From SXTU01 sp964496695 (GTDB lineage Bacteria > Verrucomicrobiota > Verrucomicrobiia > Limisphaerales > SXTU01): a DNA stretch of 64,000 nucleotides. The notes under the pieces are model-generated. The model was not told the origin of the DNA. It made no database searches and worked only from the letters and a program-made list of their open reading frames with translations. The number at the start of each line of letters is the position of its first letter. Position 1 is the stretch's first letter. Made by a program: the position numbers and the translations under genes. The stretch lies in assembly GCA_964496695.1 (NCBI GenBank), contig CAZCBE010000001.1, positions 62,001 to 126,000 of the forward strand, written 5' to 3'. Positions 34,321-43,248 of this stretch are shown here, one piece after another.

Positions 34321-34923
34321 ATGTCGCAAGGCGAGAAGAACTCTGACGAGCAAGCACGTCTTCAACTTCGAGAGCTTGGTTTCATTCAAACGACCAAGCT
34401 AATCCTCACACTCTCTCGAATTGGTCAGGAAGATGGATATGTGTTGGAACAGATCGATAACAAAGAATTATTCTCAGCCATATATGAGGAACTTTCAAAA
34501 GCCTGTCGTTTGACAGCGTTTTCCTTAGAAGGGGATCTTGTTCGTAAGGGTGTTCCACTTGACGAACGCCCAAACGAAATCAAAGAAGCTCTGATTTTTG
34601 GATTTTCTGATTATTATTTCAATGCATATGAAGAAAATGCATGGATTGGAAAATCTCTCGCATCCTTTTTTCAAATGACTACGCCTCAGTTGCGTGGCCT
34701 TAGACATTTTCTGATGAATAGTCGCGCCGCTCTCCTTGCTAGTTTCCCGAAGCCTGAAGGATCGGGCAGTGATGAATCCGCACATCAGCGTGGATTGGAG
34801 TTGCTTCGCTTGGCGCAAGAGTATTGTAAGAATAGGACCGGCCTACCACCGGCCGGAGAATCTGACCCCGAAGTCATGAACAAAGTTATCGCGGCATTAG
34901 TCAGAGTAAGCGGTGTTGGTTAA
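34321..34923 (+). CDS. Hypothetical protein, first gene of an AT-rich protease operon
   Basis: The 200-residue product starts MSQGEKNSDEQARLQLRELG. It is soluble, mostly helical and acidic, with no motif I recognise (KLILTLSRIGQEDGYVLEQI, then FSDYYFNAYEENAWIGKSLA). ATG 34321 was preferred over the upstream start at 34228 since the first 31 residues show no protein-like pattern. Its GC content is visibly lower than the flanking genes. The next gene starts 21 nt downstream, so it likely functions with the membrane protease. Confidence 0.7.
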   Translation: MSQGEKNSDEQARLQLRELGFIQTTKLILTLSRIGQEDGYVLEQIDNKELFSAIYEELSKACRLTAFSLEGDLVRKGVPLDERPNEIKEALIFGFSDYYFNAYEENAWIGKSLASFFQMTTPQLRGLRHFLMNSRAALLASFPKPEGSGSDESAHQRGLELLRLAQEYCKNRTGLPPAGESDPEVMNKVIAALVRVSGVG

Positions 34924-34944
34924 CTTGCAACGATTTATCCAATT

Positions 34945-35364
34945 ATGGGCACGAATCCTGAACCTACTCCAACGGCAACTACGATTTGTTCGGTTCTTCA
35001 AGCGCTTTGGCCTGAGCATTGCGATTTTCTTGGCAGCGAAATTGTAGAGGTTTTATCCTCAAATGCTGCCGGGACGACATCAATAGCTTTTGACAATCCT
35101 CAAAATGCCGCATTGCTTGACGTGACCGAGATCTTGAATTTTCTATCCACAGGCGCAGCACTCATCAGCCTCGCTCTGCAACTAAAGGAATCCCAGAAGC
35201 TATCCGACAGAGAAGTTCAACAAAAACTCATCGAATACGTCCGATCGGAAAACCTAAAAGCATTTGAAAGCAAAATCGATGGCATCGTGCAGCGTATTAG
35301 TCTAGCAGATGAGAAACGGGACGACAGAAATGCGCAAGATCGCGGTGGAGAGACCACAACTTAA
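34945..35364 (+). CDS. Hypothetical protein, second gene of a protease operon
   Basis: The 139-residue product starts MGTNPEPTPTATTICSVLQA. ILNFLSTGAALISLALQLKE (about 60-80) is a hydrophobic helix pair, either a membrane anchor or a buried helix. The C-terminal half is charged and helical (VQQKLIEYVRSENLKAFESK). Size and helical content are like small adaptor or effector-associated modules, but the family is unidentified. It lies 21 nt from the gene before and 8 nt from the protease gene. Confidence 0.65.
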   Translation: MGTNPEPTPTATTICSVLQALWPEHCDFLGSEIVEVLSSNAAGTTSIAFDNPQNAALLDVTEILNFLSTGAALISLALQLKESQKLSDREVQQKLIEYVRSENLKAFESKIDGIVQRISLADEKRDDRNAQDRGGETTT

Positions 35365-35372
35365 CCACCACT

Positions 35373-36638
35373 GTGTCTGTCTCGACTGTCAATGCGTTGT
35401 GTCGCAATGCGATATCGATTGTCAAAAACCGGATTTTCTCTGCCCTTCGTGTGTTCGTAACAATGGGAACACTTGCCTTTTTGTGGCTCTGGGGAGCGGG
35501 TGTGTTCTCGGTTACGGTAGGTCTTACTTACGGACTGACTTTCGGTGCACTGGCTCTACTCATTTCGAGGTTATCGTCTCTGGCATATTCCAACTTTGCC
35601 CTTTGGCGTATGTATCAGAACATTTCTTTAATGCTCAAATCCTATTCCCCAAACTTTGTTAAAGAAGTGCCTCTATTTCATGTTTTTCCAAAGCTATCGA
35701 ATTATTCTAATGACATTTCAGCGATATTTGCCGCCGGTGATGGATGGACTTTTTTTACAAAGACATTAGCTGGATATGACACGGTTCGAATATTTCATAT
35801 TAGATGCACCGGAAAGCGGCGGCTCCTATCCTGTTGTTGTTTCACGTCCCTTGGGAGGTCGAGTTTTATATTCCTCCCGAGGTGTGATTCAACTATGAGT
35901 GTCGCTTCTGAATTTTCCGCTCTTCACGAAATAGGCCACGCAAGTCTGCAGAACCATTACTTGCGGGCGATCTTGATTGCCTTCACTTCTTCGCTTTGCG
36001 TCGTGTTCTCGGGACTTACCCAGGTTTCCATCGTTGGATCAAGTCAAATCGCGGCGACCACACTGTTTGCTATCTGCACAGGAGTGACGCTTTTGAAAAT
36101 GAGGCGAGCGAATGCTGACGAAATTGCTGCAGACCTTTTTGCGGCGAACGTAATGAACCGAGAATCCAACTCAAAAGTTAAGACCATGCTGGAACTTGGT
36201 GTGTTGCGGTTAACGGACGCCCACGGAAAGTATTGTAATACCCGGGTCAATGCACTCAAAGCCGTCGTCCATGAACTTACGGACCCAAGAATGAGTTTCC
36301 AAGAGTTATCAAGGTTCTTCTTAGGAAATAAATCCAGTGGTTTTCCGAAGACGCCGGCGCGGTATTGGTTTGATCACGTTATGGATTCGAAACTCGCAAT
36401 GTTGTGTGGGTTGGTCATTGCTTTATTAGTGTTGATGGCTCCGCCACCTTCCTTAGTAGTGCTCGCTTTGGCGGTCGTGGTTCTCATATCCTTTTGTGCG
36501 ATCTTCTGGTGGAAATCATTCCGAGCCGAGTTTGAGTTAGCCACAAAGATCTCTTTTTTAGGTGCCCCACCACTTTGGAAGAAGTATCCCTTATTGACGC
36601 AAGGCAATCCGCAAGCAAAGCTACCTTGGCCACATTAG
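35373..36638 (+). CDS. Membrane zinc metalloprotease (HExxH, M48/M56-like)
   Basis: The 421-residue product has about six hydrophobic segments: two at the N-terminus (VTMGTLAFLWLWGAGVF and GLTFGALALLISRLSSL), two in the middle after the active site, and two at the C-terminus (LAMLCGLVIALLVLMAP, LALAVVVLISFCAIFWW). EFSALHEIGHASLQNH carries the zinc-binding HEIGH, and ADEIAADLFAANVM supplies a likely third ligand, as in M48 peptidases. The start is a GTG 8 nt after the preceding stop; the first in-frame ATG is 90 nt later. It could cleave a substrate in or near the membrane. With its two AT-rich companions it forms a compact accessory operon of unknown role. Confidence 0.72.
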   Translation: MSVSTVNALCRNAISIVKNRIFSALRVFVTMGTLAFLWLWGAGVFSVTVGLTYGLTFGALALLISRLSSLAYSNFALWRMYQNISLMLKSYSPNFVKEVPLFHVFPKLSNYSNDISAIFAAGDGWTFFTKTLAGYDTVRIFHIRCTGKRRLLSCCCFTSLGRSSFIFLPRCDSTMSVASEFSALHEIGHASLQNHYLRAILIAFTSSLCVVFSGLTQVSIVGSSQIAATTLFAICTGVTLLKMRRANADEIAADLFAANVMNRESNSKVKTMLELGVLRLTDAHGKYCNTRVNALKAVVHELTDPRMSFQELSRFFLGNKSSGFPKTPARYWFDHVMDSKLAMLCGLVIALLVLMAPPPSLVVLALAVVVLISFCAIFWWKSFRAEFELATKISFLGAPPLWKKYPLLTQGNPQAKLPWPH

Positions 36639-36749
36639 TTGCTTCTCGCTCTTGCTGAATTTCGCCGTCCACTGCACAAAGTATCCCCGGTCACGTCAAA
36701 CCCAGCCAGTCAGTTTCTGTTCACAGCCGACCACTCTGGTGCGAACTCG

Positions 36750-37400
36750 TCGCGCCATCCTGCCAGCCGATCCGGTGTGACTCGACTGCCGCGGCCGACC
36801 TTGGACCTACCGATGCACTGTCTTCAACCTTCAACGGTGTGTTGGGGATTCTGCACACAGGCGCAACCTGGCACGACCTGCCCGCGCGATAAGGCCACAC
36901 CAGACCGTCCAGCGGCGCTTCCAAAACTAGGTGGACACAAGGGTGGTTGAAAAATCCTCCTGGCCATTGCCGCCCACTTCCAGGACGCAGCGAGCCTGAC
37001 CTCACAAAATGTTTTGGCCGGGACGGTCGTGCTGGGTAAAAGGGGGGCGACTGTCCGCCGTGGGTGAGCGAGATCGAACGAGCTGGTGGCGAACTGCGGC
37101 CGGTGATGGCGATGGGCGATGGCCCGCTCGTGATGGATGATCTGCCGTGCGAGTAGTAGCCAACGAGGCGGCCAATGGCCAATGTTGGCTAGGGCAACGA
37201 TCGGGTGGGGCAGCCATCGGCACCGGGCAGTCGTAGATGCGCGCCTCTGGGGAGTTTTGGCGGGGAGCAGGGTGTATGCTCGAATCCATTCAACTCGTTG
37301 ATTCCACGACTGATGCTCCACAGCAAGCAATCAAGTTCCAAAAAACTTTCAAATTCACCCGAAGCATCACGCTTCATCTGCATGCTCTTTGGAGGTCAAC
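36750..37400 (+). pseudogene. Decayed IS5-family transposase
   Basis: Read in pieces, the plus strand gives RGRPWTYRC, then GVLGILHTGATWHDLPAR, a stop, and later DLTKCFGRDG followed by a stop and MAMGDGPL. These match the start of IS5-type transposases (RGRPWADNR, GVLWILRTGAPWRDLP, DLTQCFIDGTF, MVVADGAG) across several frameshifts and stops. No intact catalytic triad or terminal repeats were found. The remnant records past insertion-sequence activity. Confidence 0.62.
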
Positions 37401-37594
37401 GGTTTACTCACCTTCGTGAATACGCCGGGCGGGAGGCACCTTGGCGGAAGGCACTTAACTGCGGTGAACTCCGCTGATCCGAGGCGAGTGCCCACCCCCC
37501 CGCCTTCACCAAAATCGCCAAGAGAGCGATGACGGGAAAGGCAATGAACGTGACGGCTCGGTCGGCGACGCGAAGGGCTGATCCCTTCACGCCG

Positions 37595-38119
37595 TCATGC
37601 TTGGCAACCGCTTTCCATGGTCACTGCCTTGATCCGTTCCCTGACCTTCACACTCGGCTTCCTGCGATCCGTTTCCCAGTTCCATAGCGTCTTCCAACTC
37701 ACCCCCAGTTCTTGAGCCAATTGCTGCCTGCATTTCCTCATTTCCAGTCTTCTTTTCCGAAGCAGTTGCCCAAAGGTTTCAGGGGCAGCCGGCGAGAAAG
37801 AGGCAACGCGCTTGGTTTCGTTGCCCAAGGGCCTTCCAAGCTCAGGGTTTGTGAAGGGGTTGAAGCCCAGAAACTTCACCACGGTCGGCTGCTGCGCCCA
37901 TTTCGGATATACTTTGTCGGTCTCCCATCGGCTCAGGCTCACCGTGCTAATGGCCATGATCTGAGCCACTTCCGACTGTTTGAGGCGCAATTCCAGCCGC
38001 CGCTTCCGCAGATGCCCGCCAATGGTCGTTGGCACACTTGGGACGGGTATTCCTCGATTTCTTGATGGCAAATACTTGCTCCGTGACACGCGCACAACCC
38101 GCTCGCAAAGAGGCAACAT
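37595..38119 (-). CDS. Protein with two HTH domains
   Basis: The 174-residue product contains two Cro/C1-like helix-turn-helix domains: TIGGHLRKRRLELRLKQSEV then AISTVSLSRWETDKVYP, and GQLLRKRRLEMRKCRQQLAQ then GVSWKTLWNWETDRRKP. A doubled HTH of this kind is common in Verrucomicrobia. I chose ATG 38119 since the remaining open frame to 38164 overlaps the comM remnant and starts with GTG. A related copy at 33453 is broken by a stop codon. DNA-binding regulator; target unknown. Confidence 0.65.
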   Translation of the reverse strand: MLPLCERVVRVSRSKYLPSRNRGIPVPSVPTTIGGHLRKRRLELRLKQSEVAQIMAISTVSLSRWETDKVYPKWAQQPTVVKFLGFNPFTNPELGRPLGNETKRVASFSPAAPETFGQLLRKRRLEMRKCRQQLAQELGVSWKTLWNWETDRRKPSVKVRERIKAVTMESGCQA

Positions 38120-38160
38120 CGCCAACGCCAGACGGGAAAATGCCCGGAGAGTCGAAGTCC

Positions 38161-38595
38161 TCACCGCGCGAAATCCAGAACTACCTCGGGCGCATCTCTG
38201 GGCCGCTGCTGGACCGCATTGACCTGCACGTCGAGGTGCCGCAGGTAAAGTTCCGCGAATTGCAGGCCGCGAAGCCGGGTGAGACTTCCGCGCAGGTCCG
38301 CGAGCGCGTCATTGCCGCGCGCCGCATCCAGCAGCAGCGCTACGCGGGCAAGAAGGTCACCTGCAACGCCCGCATGGGCACGCGCGAACTGAAGGAGTTC
38401 TGCGCGCTCGACGAGGCCGCCACCGAACTGCTCAAGCACGCCATGTCCGACATGGGCCTGAGCGCCCGGGCCCACGACCGCGTGCTGAAAGTGGCCCGCA
38501 CCATCGCCGACCTCGCGGCCAGCGCGAAGATCACGGCCGAGCATCTCGGCGAGGCCATCCAGTTCCGCTCGCTGGACCGGCAGTTGTGGGGGTGA
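38161..38595 (+). pseudogene. C-terminal fragment of comM/yifB
   Basis: The plus strand encodes the last ~145 residues of a magnesium-chelatase-like ATPase: SPREIQNYLGRISGPLLDRI, then DLHVEVPQVKFREL, and near the end LGLSARAHDRVLKVARTIAD and ITAEHLGEAIQFRSLDRQLW. This corresponds to the end of the AAA+ core and the C-terminal domain; the Lon-like N-terminal domain and Walker motifs are missing. Homology stops just upstream, at the HTH gene. ComM is a helicase in natural transformation and is a known site of island insertion (AbaR islands in Acinetobacter). Here the missing half is not within the window. Confidence 0.8.
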
Positions 38596-38762
38596 ACCGG
38601 CAAAGGGAGTCGCGGGTGCCATTACGTGTGTCTCCTGACACCGAGCCAGCGCGGACGCGGGCGCTACGTAGCGCCGGCCTCGCTGGTCCGCTCCGGCCGC
38701 GATGCACGCATCGCCGACGCGCCCAGCCGCGCCATTCGGTTCGCATTTTCGCCCAGACCGTC

Positions 38763-40280
38763 TCACTTCCCCGCATCCGTCCGAAACGGCGACGCGGGCA
38801 GGCCTGCTCCGTTGTAGAGATTGCACGTCGGCCAGTTCTCCCACGCGTAGCGCACCGCCACGGGCTGCTTCACCTCGCTGCTGGAGACGACCACCTTGTC
38901 CCCTTCAATCCGCGCCTGCGCCGGTTTCCACTGCTTGTCCTCACCCGCGATCACGAAGCCCTTCACCTCCCCACCCTTCGCGACCAAGCCGCCGTCCGTG
39001 TGCTTGAAGCTCAGCACCACCTCGCTGCCCCGCACCAGATGGCCGGCGGGCAGCGGGCCGCTCGTGGCGACCTTCTGGCCATAGACCGTGCCCAGCGCCC
39101 AGGCGGCGAGCCGGCGGCCCACGTCCTGTTTATTCTTCGGGTGGATGTCCTTCTCCTCGCCGACATCAATGGTGATGGCCATGCCAGTGTCCTTGAGCGA
39201 AAGCGTCTGGAGCATTGCCTCGCGGACGAGTGGCCAGTCGCGGCCGTTGCCGCTGAAGTTCGGTAGCTGCACCCACGCGAACGGGAACTCGTAGCCCCAC
39301 CGCGCGCGCCAGTCGGTCACCAGCAGGGCGAGCTGCGCGTGGTAGAACACCGCCTTCTCCGCCGCCGAGTTCGCCTCACCCTGATACCAGAGCGCGCCCC
39401 GGATGGTGTAGGGGATGAGCGGGGCGATCTTGCCGTTGAAAAGGCCGCCCACGTTGCCCTTGCGCTCGGCCACCGCCGCCGGGTCCTGTGGACGGCGGGG
39501 CGCGGGCTTGCCATCGGCCTTCGCCTTCTTCGCGTCCTCCTGCCACTTGGCAAGGTCTTGCTCAAACTTCGCCTTGGCCTTGGCGGGGTCGAGCGCGGGG
39601 TTCGGCTTGCGCGGCGACTCGAAGAACGCCTTCAACGCGGGCGCGGCCTGCTGCGTCTCGGGTGCGATCCACGACTCGATGGGCGTGCCGCCGACGGAGG
39701 AGTTGATCAAACCGACGGGCACATTGAGCGTCTTGTGGATCTCCCGGCCGAAGAAGTAGGCCGTGGCCGAGAAACGCCCGACGCTCTCCGGCGAACAGAT
39801 CACCCACTCGCCCTTGCCCACGGTCTGCGCGGAGTTCGCGGCGGGCGAGCTTTCGGTGAACATGCGGATCTGCGGCAGCTTCGCCGCCGTCTGCTCCTGT
39901 TCGTAATCCTTCGCGCGGTTCACGGTCATCGCCATGTTCGACTGGCCGGAGCCGAGCCACACCTCGCCGACGAGCACGTCGTTGAAGGTGAGCGTGTTCT
40001 TGCCCTTCACCGTGAGCGTGTGCGGTCCGGCGGCGGAGAGCTTCGCCAGCTTCACGGACCACTTGCCGTCCGGGCCGGGCTTGGCGGTCACGGTCTGGCC
40101 CGCGATGGACACGCTGACCTCCTCATCCGCAGCGGCAGTGCCCCAGACGGTCACGGCGGTGTCGCGCTGGAGCACCATGTGATCACCGAAGATGGCGGGG
40201 AGCTTCACGTCGGCGCGGGCGGACGCGGCGATGAGCGTGAGCAATGCGGACGTGACAAGCGAAAGGGTGGGGCGTTTCAT
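38763..40280 (-). CDS. Secreted sialate O-acetylesterase
   Basis: The 505-residue product (MKRPTLSLVTSALLTLIAAS is the signal peptide) belongs to the SGNH-type sialate 9-O-acetylesterases. The nucleophile motif is WLGSGQSNMAM, and GLINSSVGGTPIESWIAP and GALWYQGEANS are typical further blocks; near the end NLYNGAGLPASPFRTD is the family's C-terminal signature. The enzyme removes O-acetyl groups from sialic acids or other glycans. An unusual Lys/Ala/Pro-rich insert (about residues 236-285, DPAKAKAKFEQDLAKW) is common in verrucomicrobial versions. ATG 40280 gives the signal peptide directly. Confidence 0.9.
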   Translation of the reverse strand: MKRPTLSLVTSALLTLIAASARADVKLPAIFGDHMVLQRDTAVTVWGTAAADEEVSVSIAGQTVTAKPGPDGKWSVKLAKLSAAGPHTLTVKGKNTLTFNDVLVGEVWLGSGQSNMAMTVNRAKDYEQEQTAAKLPQIRMFTESSPAANSAQTVGKGEWVICSPESVGRFSATAYFFGREIHKTLNVPVGLINSSVGGTPIESWIAPETQQAAPALKAFFESPRKPNPALDPAKAKAKFEQDLAKWQEDAKKAKADGKPAPRRPQDPAAVAERKGNVGGLFNGKIAPLIPYTIRGALWYQGEANSAAEKAVFYHAQLALLVTDWRARWGYEFPFAWVQLPNFSGNGRDWPLVREAMLQTLSLKDTGMAITIDVGEEKDIHPKNKQDVGRRLAAWALGTVYGQKVATSGPLPAGHLVRGSEVVLSFKHTDGGLVAKGGEVKGFVIAGEDKQWKPAQARIEGDKVVVSSSEVKQPVAVRYAWENWPTCNLYNGAGLPASPFRTDAGK

Positions 40281-40343
40281 GAGGCGAGCACTGTAATGGA
40301 ATCGTCGCATGAATGGACTTCTTTTTAGCCCGGGCGGTTACAC

Positions 40344-40671
40344 TCATTTTAGCCCCCAGTCCGCAGCCGGGCAGGGGCCAACTCTGCGGAGCGCGGGCGT
40401 CCCGCCCGCAGCGGCAACTTCGACACCGGAAAGCCTCGAAAGTCCGCTTGTCCTGCTGCGCAAGTCGCTGCTGCGGCCCGGAGTGCCGCGCTCCGATTCA
40501 GGGGCACCCATCTCGGGCCTGAGTGGTTCGTGGGTTCTACCTATGAACCTGCGATGGGTAGGGCGGGCTGTCCTCAGCCCGCCGCCGACCACCCGGATGC
40601 CATTAAACCTCGGCGGCGCGGTGAGGACACCGCGCCCTACCAGTGCTGGTTCATTGGCCCAAATCGCGAGC
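40344..40671. repeat. Intergenic palindrome cluster
   Basis: The region before the ceramidase-like gene is packed with short GC-rich inverted repeats, for example GCGGGCGTCCCGCCCGC near 40390, GGCGGGCTGTCCTCAGCCCGCC near 40565, and GGCGCGGTGAGGACACCGCGCC near 40615. The open frame runs through them without a convincing start, so I treat them as non-coding. Confidence 0.55.
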
Positions 40672-42156
40672 TTGGACGGCTCGTGGGTTCTCTCCCCGTC
40701 GAATCAGGCGCGGCGGGCCGGGCGTTCGTGGCTGGGCCTGGCCGCTGTTCTTTTCCTCGCCCTTTTCGCCCTGCCCCTGCTGGCGGCGGACAAGCCAAAG
40801 CCGTTCCGCGCCGGCGCGGCCACGAGCAACCTCACTCCCTTCATCGGTGGCGCGATCATCGGCGGGTTTAATCCCTTTCCGTCCACCCACATCCACGACG
40901 AGCTGAACGCCCGTTGCCTCGTGCTCGACAATGGCGACGCCCGCGTGGCCATCGTGATCTGCGACCTCCTCGGCGCGGCGCGCGAAGTTTTCGACGAGGC
41001 CCGCCGGCTCGTGACGGAGGAGACCGGCATGCCCGGCGCGAACCTGCTCCTGGCCGCCACCCACACGCACTCCGCCACCAGCGCGCTCGGCACGAACCGC
41101 TTCCTTGTCAATCCGCCGCTCGACGACTATCAAAAGTTCGTCGCCCGGCGCATCGCGGACGGCGTGCGCCGCGCGATCAACAACCTCGCGCCCGCGCGCA
41201 TCGGCTGGGCCACGGGCCAGGAGCCGCGCCACGTCTTCAACCGCCGCTGGTATATGCAGCCCGGCACGGTCGGCGTGAATCCCTTCGGCGAGACGAATGA
41301 CATCGTCAAAATGAATCCGCCTCGCGCCAGCCCGAACCTCATCAAGCCCTCCGGCCCCACCGATCCCGACGTCAGCCTCATCGCCGTGCAGTCGCCCGAG
41401 GGCAGGCCCATCGCCGTGCTCGCGAACTACTCGCTGCACTACGTCGGCGGGGTCGGCAACGCCCACATCTCGGCGGATTACTTCGCGCTGTTCTGCGACC
41501 GCCTCCAGCAGTTGCTCGGCGCGGACCGGCAGCGCCCGGCCTTTGTCGCGATGATGAGCAACGGCACGAGCGGCAACATCAACAACATTGATTTCTCCAA
41601 GCCCGGCGTGAAGGAGGACGCCTATGCGAAGATGCGCCTGGTGGCCGACGATTTGGCACAGGTCGCTTTCAACACGATGCAGGGCATCACCTACCACGAC
41701 TGGGTGCCGCTGAAGGGCGAACTGCGCGAACTGGATCTCGGCACGCGCCGACCGACGCCCGAACAAATGGACCGCGCCAAGCAGATCGTCGCGCGACCGA
41801 GGACGTTGCCGCGTCCCTCGACGCTGGAGGAAGTCTATGCTGAGCGCACGCTGGGCATGGCGCAGTATCCGGCGCGGATTCAGATTCCCGTGCAGGCGCT
41901 GCGTGTGGGTGAGGTGGGCATCGGGGCGATTCCCTGCGAGACGTTTGTGGAGACCGGCCTCGCGCTGAAGCAGCGCAGCCCGTTCAAGCCGAGCTTCACC
42001 ATCGAGATCGCCAACGGCTACTTCGGCTACCTGCCCACGCCGGAGCACCATCGGCTTGGCGGCTATGAAACGTGGCTCGGCACGAGCCGCCTCGAAACAC
42101 AGGCGTCCGAGCTGATCCTCGCCGCGCTGCTGGAGATGCTGGGGAAGATGAAGTAA
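40672..42156 (+). CDS. Secreted neutral/alkaline ceramidase-like hydrolase
   Basis: The protein of about 494 residues resembles the neutral/alkaline ceramidase N-terminal domain family. Recognisable blocks are FRAGAATSNLTPFIGG, then AIVICDLLGAAREVFDEARR, LLLAATHTHSATSALG (metal-binding histidines), FVAMMSNGTSGNINN and, near the end, EIANGYFGYLPTPEHHRLGG. It lacks the C-terminal Ig-like domain, and many bacterial homologues have no proven ceramide activity. The open frame begins at 40309 but passes through repeats. I suggest TTG 40672, which gives a short basic N-region and the signal peptide GLAAVLFLALFALPLLAA; the start is uncertain. Confidence 0.72.
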   Translation: MDGSWVLSPSNQARRAGRSWLGLAAVLFLALFALPLLAADKPKPFRAGAATSNLTPFIGGAIIGGFNPFPSTHIHDELNARCLVLDNGDARVAIVICDLLGAAREVFDEARRLVTEETGMPGANLLLAATHTHSATSALGTNRFLVNPPLDDYQKFVARRIADGVRRAINNLAPARIGWATGQEPRHVFNRRWYMQPGTVGVNPFGETNDIVKMNPPRASPNLIKPSGPTDPDVSLIAVQSPEGRPIAVLANYSLHYVGGVGNAHISADYFALFCDRLQQLLGADRQRPAFVAMMSNGTSGNINNIDFSKPGVKEDAYAKMRLVADDLAQVAFNTMQGITYHDWVPLKGELRELDLGTRRPTPEQMDRAKQIVARPRTLPRPSTLEEVYAERTLGMAQYPARIQIPVQALRVGEVGIGAIPCETFVETGLALKQRSPFKPSFTIEIANGYFGYLPTPEHHRLGGYETWLGTSRLETQASELILAALLEMLGKMK

Positions 42157-42184
42157 ACCGACCCCGCCCAACGCATGTTCCGGC

Positions 42185-42478
42185 TCAGTGCGCTGGCGGA
42201 TGAACAGACTTGGCCAGTGGTAACTCGTCCACGTCGGCAGGCCGTTCAACGGTGGCGCACACTTGCACCCCGGGCCGTGTCCGTGCGGGTGCTTCGAGCG
42301 CACCCACCAAACCCAGCCGTGGAAGCCCGGGCAGACGCCCCGGCGTCCGGCACCCCGGCGGCCCCACGAACAGGCCGCAGCACAGCCCAAACGCAAGCAG
42401 CCCGGCGAGGCCGCGCGACCGTTTTGCGGCTGGCTCCGGTTTGCGTGGCGGTGCTGGGGATGGACGTTGGGTGGGCAT
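42185..42478 (-). CDS. Possible small lipoprotein
   Basis: This 97-residue frame starts MPTQRPSPAPPRKPEPAAKR and has a hydrophobic stretch with GCR (LLAFGLCCGLFVGPPGC), which could be a lipobox-type signal. It begins 30 nt after the stop of the next gene on the same strand. The rest is Pro/Arg-rich, and no ribosome site is visible. It is a weak call. Confidence 0.3.
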   Translation of the reverse strand: MPTQRPSPAPPRKPEPAAKRSRGLAGLLAFGLCCGLFVGPPGCRTPGRLPGLPRLGLVGALEAPARTRPGVQVCATVERPADVDELPLAKSVHPPAH

Positions 42479-42507
42479 AAGGAGGCTGGTTTTGGAGCCT
42501 GGAGCTG

Positions 42508-42978
42508 TCACCGGTTGCCCTTCGACTTACCCTTCGGGTTGCGGTCATCGTGGTCGTTGTGGTGGCCTTGATTTCCTCCCGGGGGCTTCCAGTGCTGCGG
42601 GTATTGGCGCACCACGGTCGAGTGGTGAAAGGAGGGGGCGTCGTGGAAATCCAGGCGCACGGAGGGCGAGGCGAACAGCACGTCCACCGAGACCCTCGGT
42701 GGTGCCGGACGGGTCACCCAGGCCCGGCCATCCTGGTAGATGTAGTGCCGGCGCGTGCTGCTGTAATAGACCTGATAGCTCGGGTAATAGACGTAGTCAT
42801 CGTGCTCCACAACGCGCGTCTCCACGTAATACGGCGGTGGTGGCGGTGGCGGCGGTCTATAGACGGTCCGCTGAGGCGGTCCGTCCACGTAGCCGACGCA
42901 TCCAGCCAATGCCCCCAAAAGCACTGTGCATAACGCCAGGCCGAGCCTGCCAGTCCAGTCCGAGATTGCCTTGTTCAT
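42508..42978 (-). CDS. Lipoprotein with Pro-rich linker
   Basis: The 156-residue product starts MNKAISDWTGRLGLALCTVL and has lipobox LAGC. A stretch of eight prolines follows, then a tyrosine-rich region (VYYPSYQVYYSSTRRHYIYQ) and a His/Asn-rich basic tail. Such tyrosine-rich small proteins appear in many Gram-negative genomes without known role. Start 42978 fits the signal; the extension to 43014 was dropped. No gene is visible between 42979 and 43248. Confidence 0.65.
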   Translation of the reverse strand: MNKAISDWTGRLGLALCTVLLGALAGCVGYVDGPPQRTVYRPPPPPPPPYYVETRVVEHDDYVYYPSYQVYYSSTRRHYIYQDGRAWVTRPAPPRVSVDVLFASPSVRLDFHDAPSFHHSTVVRQYPQHWKPPGGNQGHHNDHDDRNPKGKSKGNR

Positions 42979-43248
42979 AAGCGCGAGACGTATCCTGTCA
43001 CCGTGTTGATCCACCTGCTAGTGGAGCAAGCTACGCCGTCCGCCAACCCGTCACCATGGGGTCATCTACCATGTCCGTTTGCCGGGCAGGGTGAGCACGC
43101 AGTGGGGACGATGAACTGAATTCGCGCCAGGCAAGCAGCCGCGCGAAGCGTCTGGAGCGCGTGTGTCTTCGGCTCTGCTTTCAGTGCCTTGACCCCCGCG
43201 TGACGCACACCTGAAATCCCCGCCCACCGGAGACTCCGGCCGCGGTCA

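Noticed and set aside
37408..37590. Small membrane peptide gene after the double-HTH gene, possible toxin
   Set aside because: A GTG start and a hydrophobic stretch exist, but the region also resembles spacer sequence after the HTH pseudogene, without ribosome site.
40651..42396. 581-codon minus-strand frame over the ceramidase-like gene
   Set aside because: Arg/Ala/Gly-rich shadow of the real plus-strand gene, which has recognisable metal-binding motifs.
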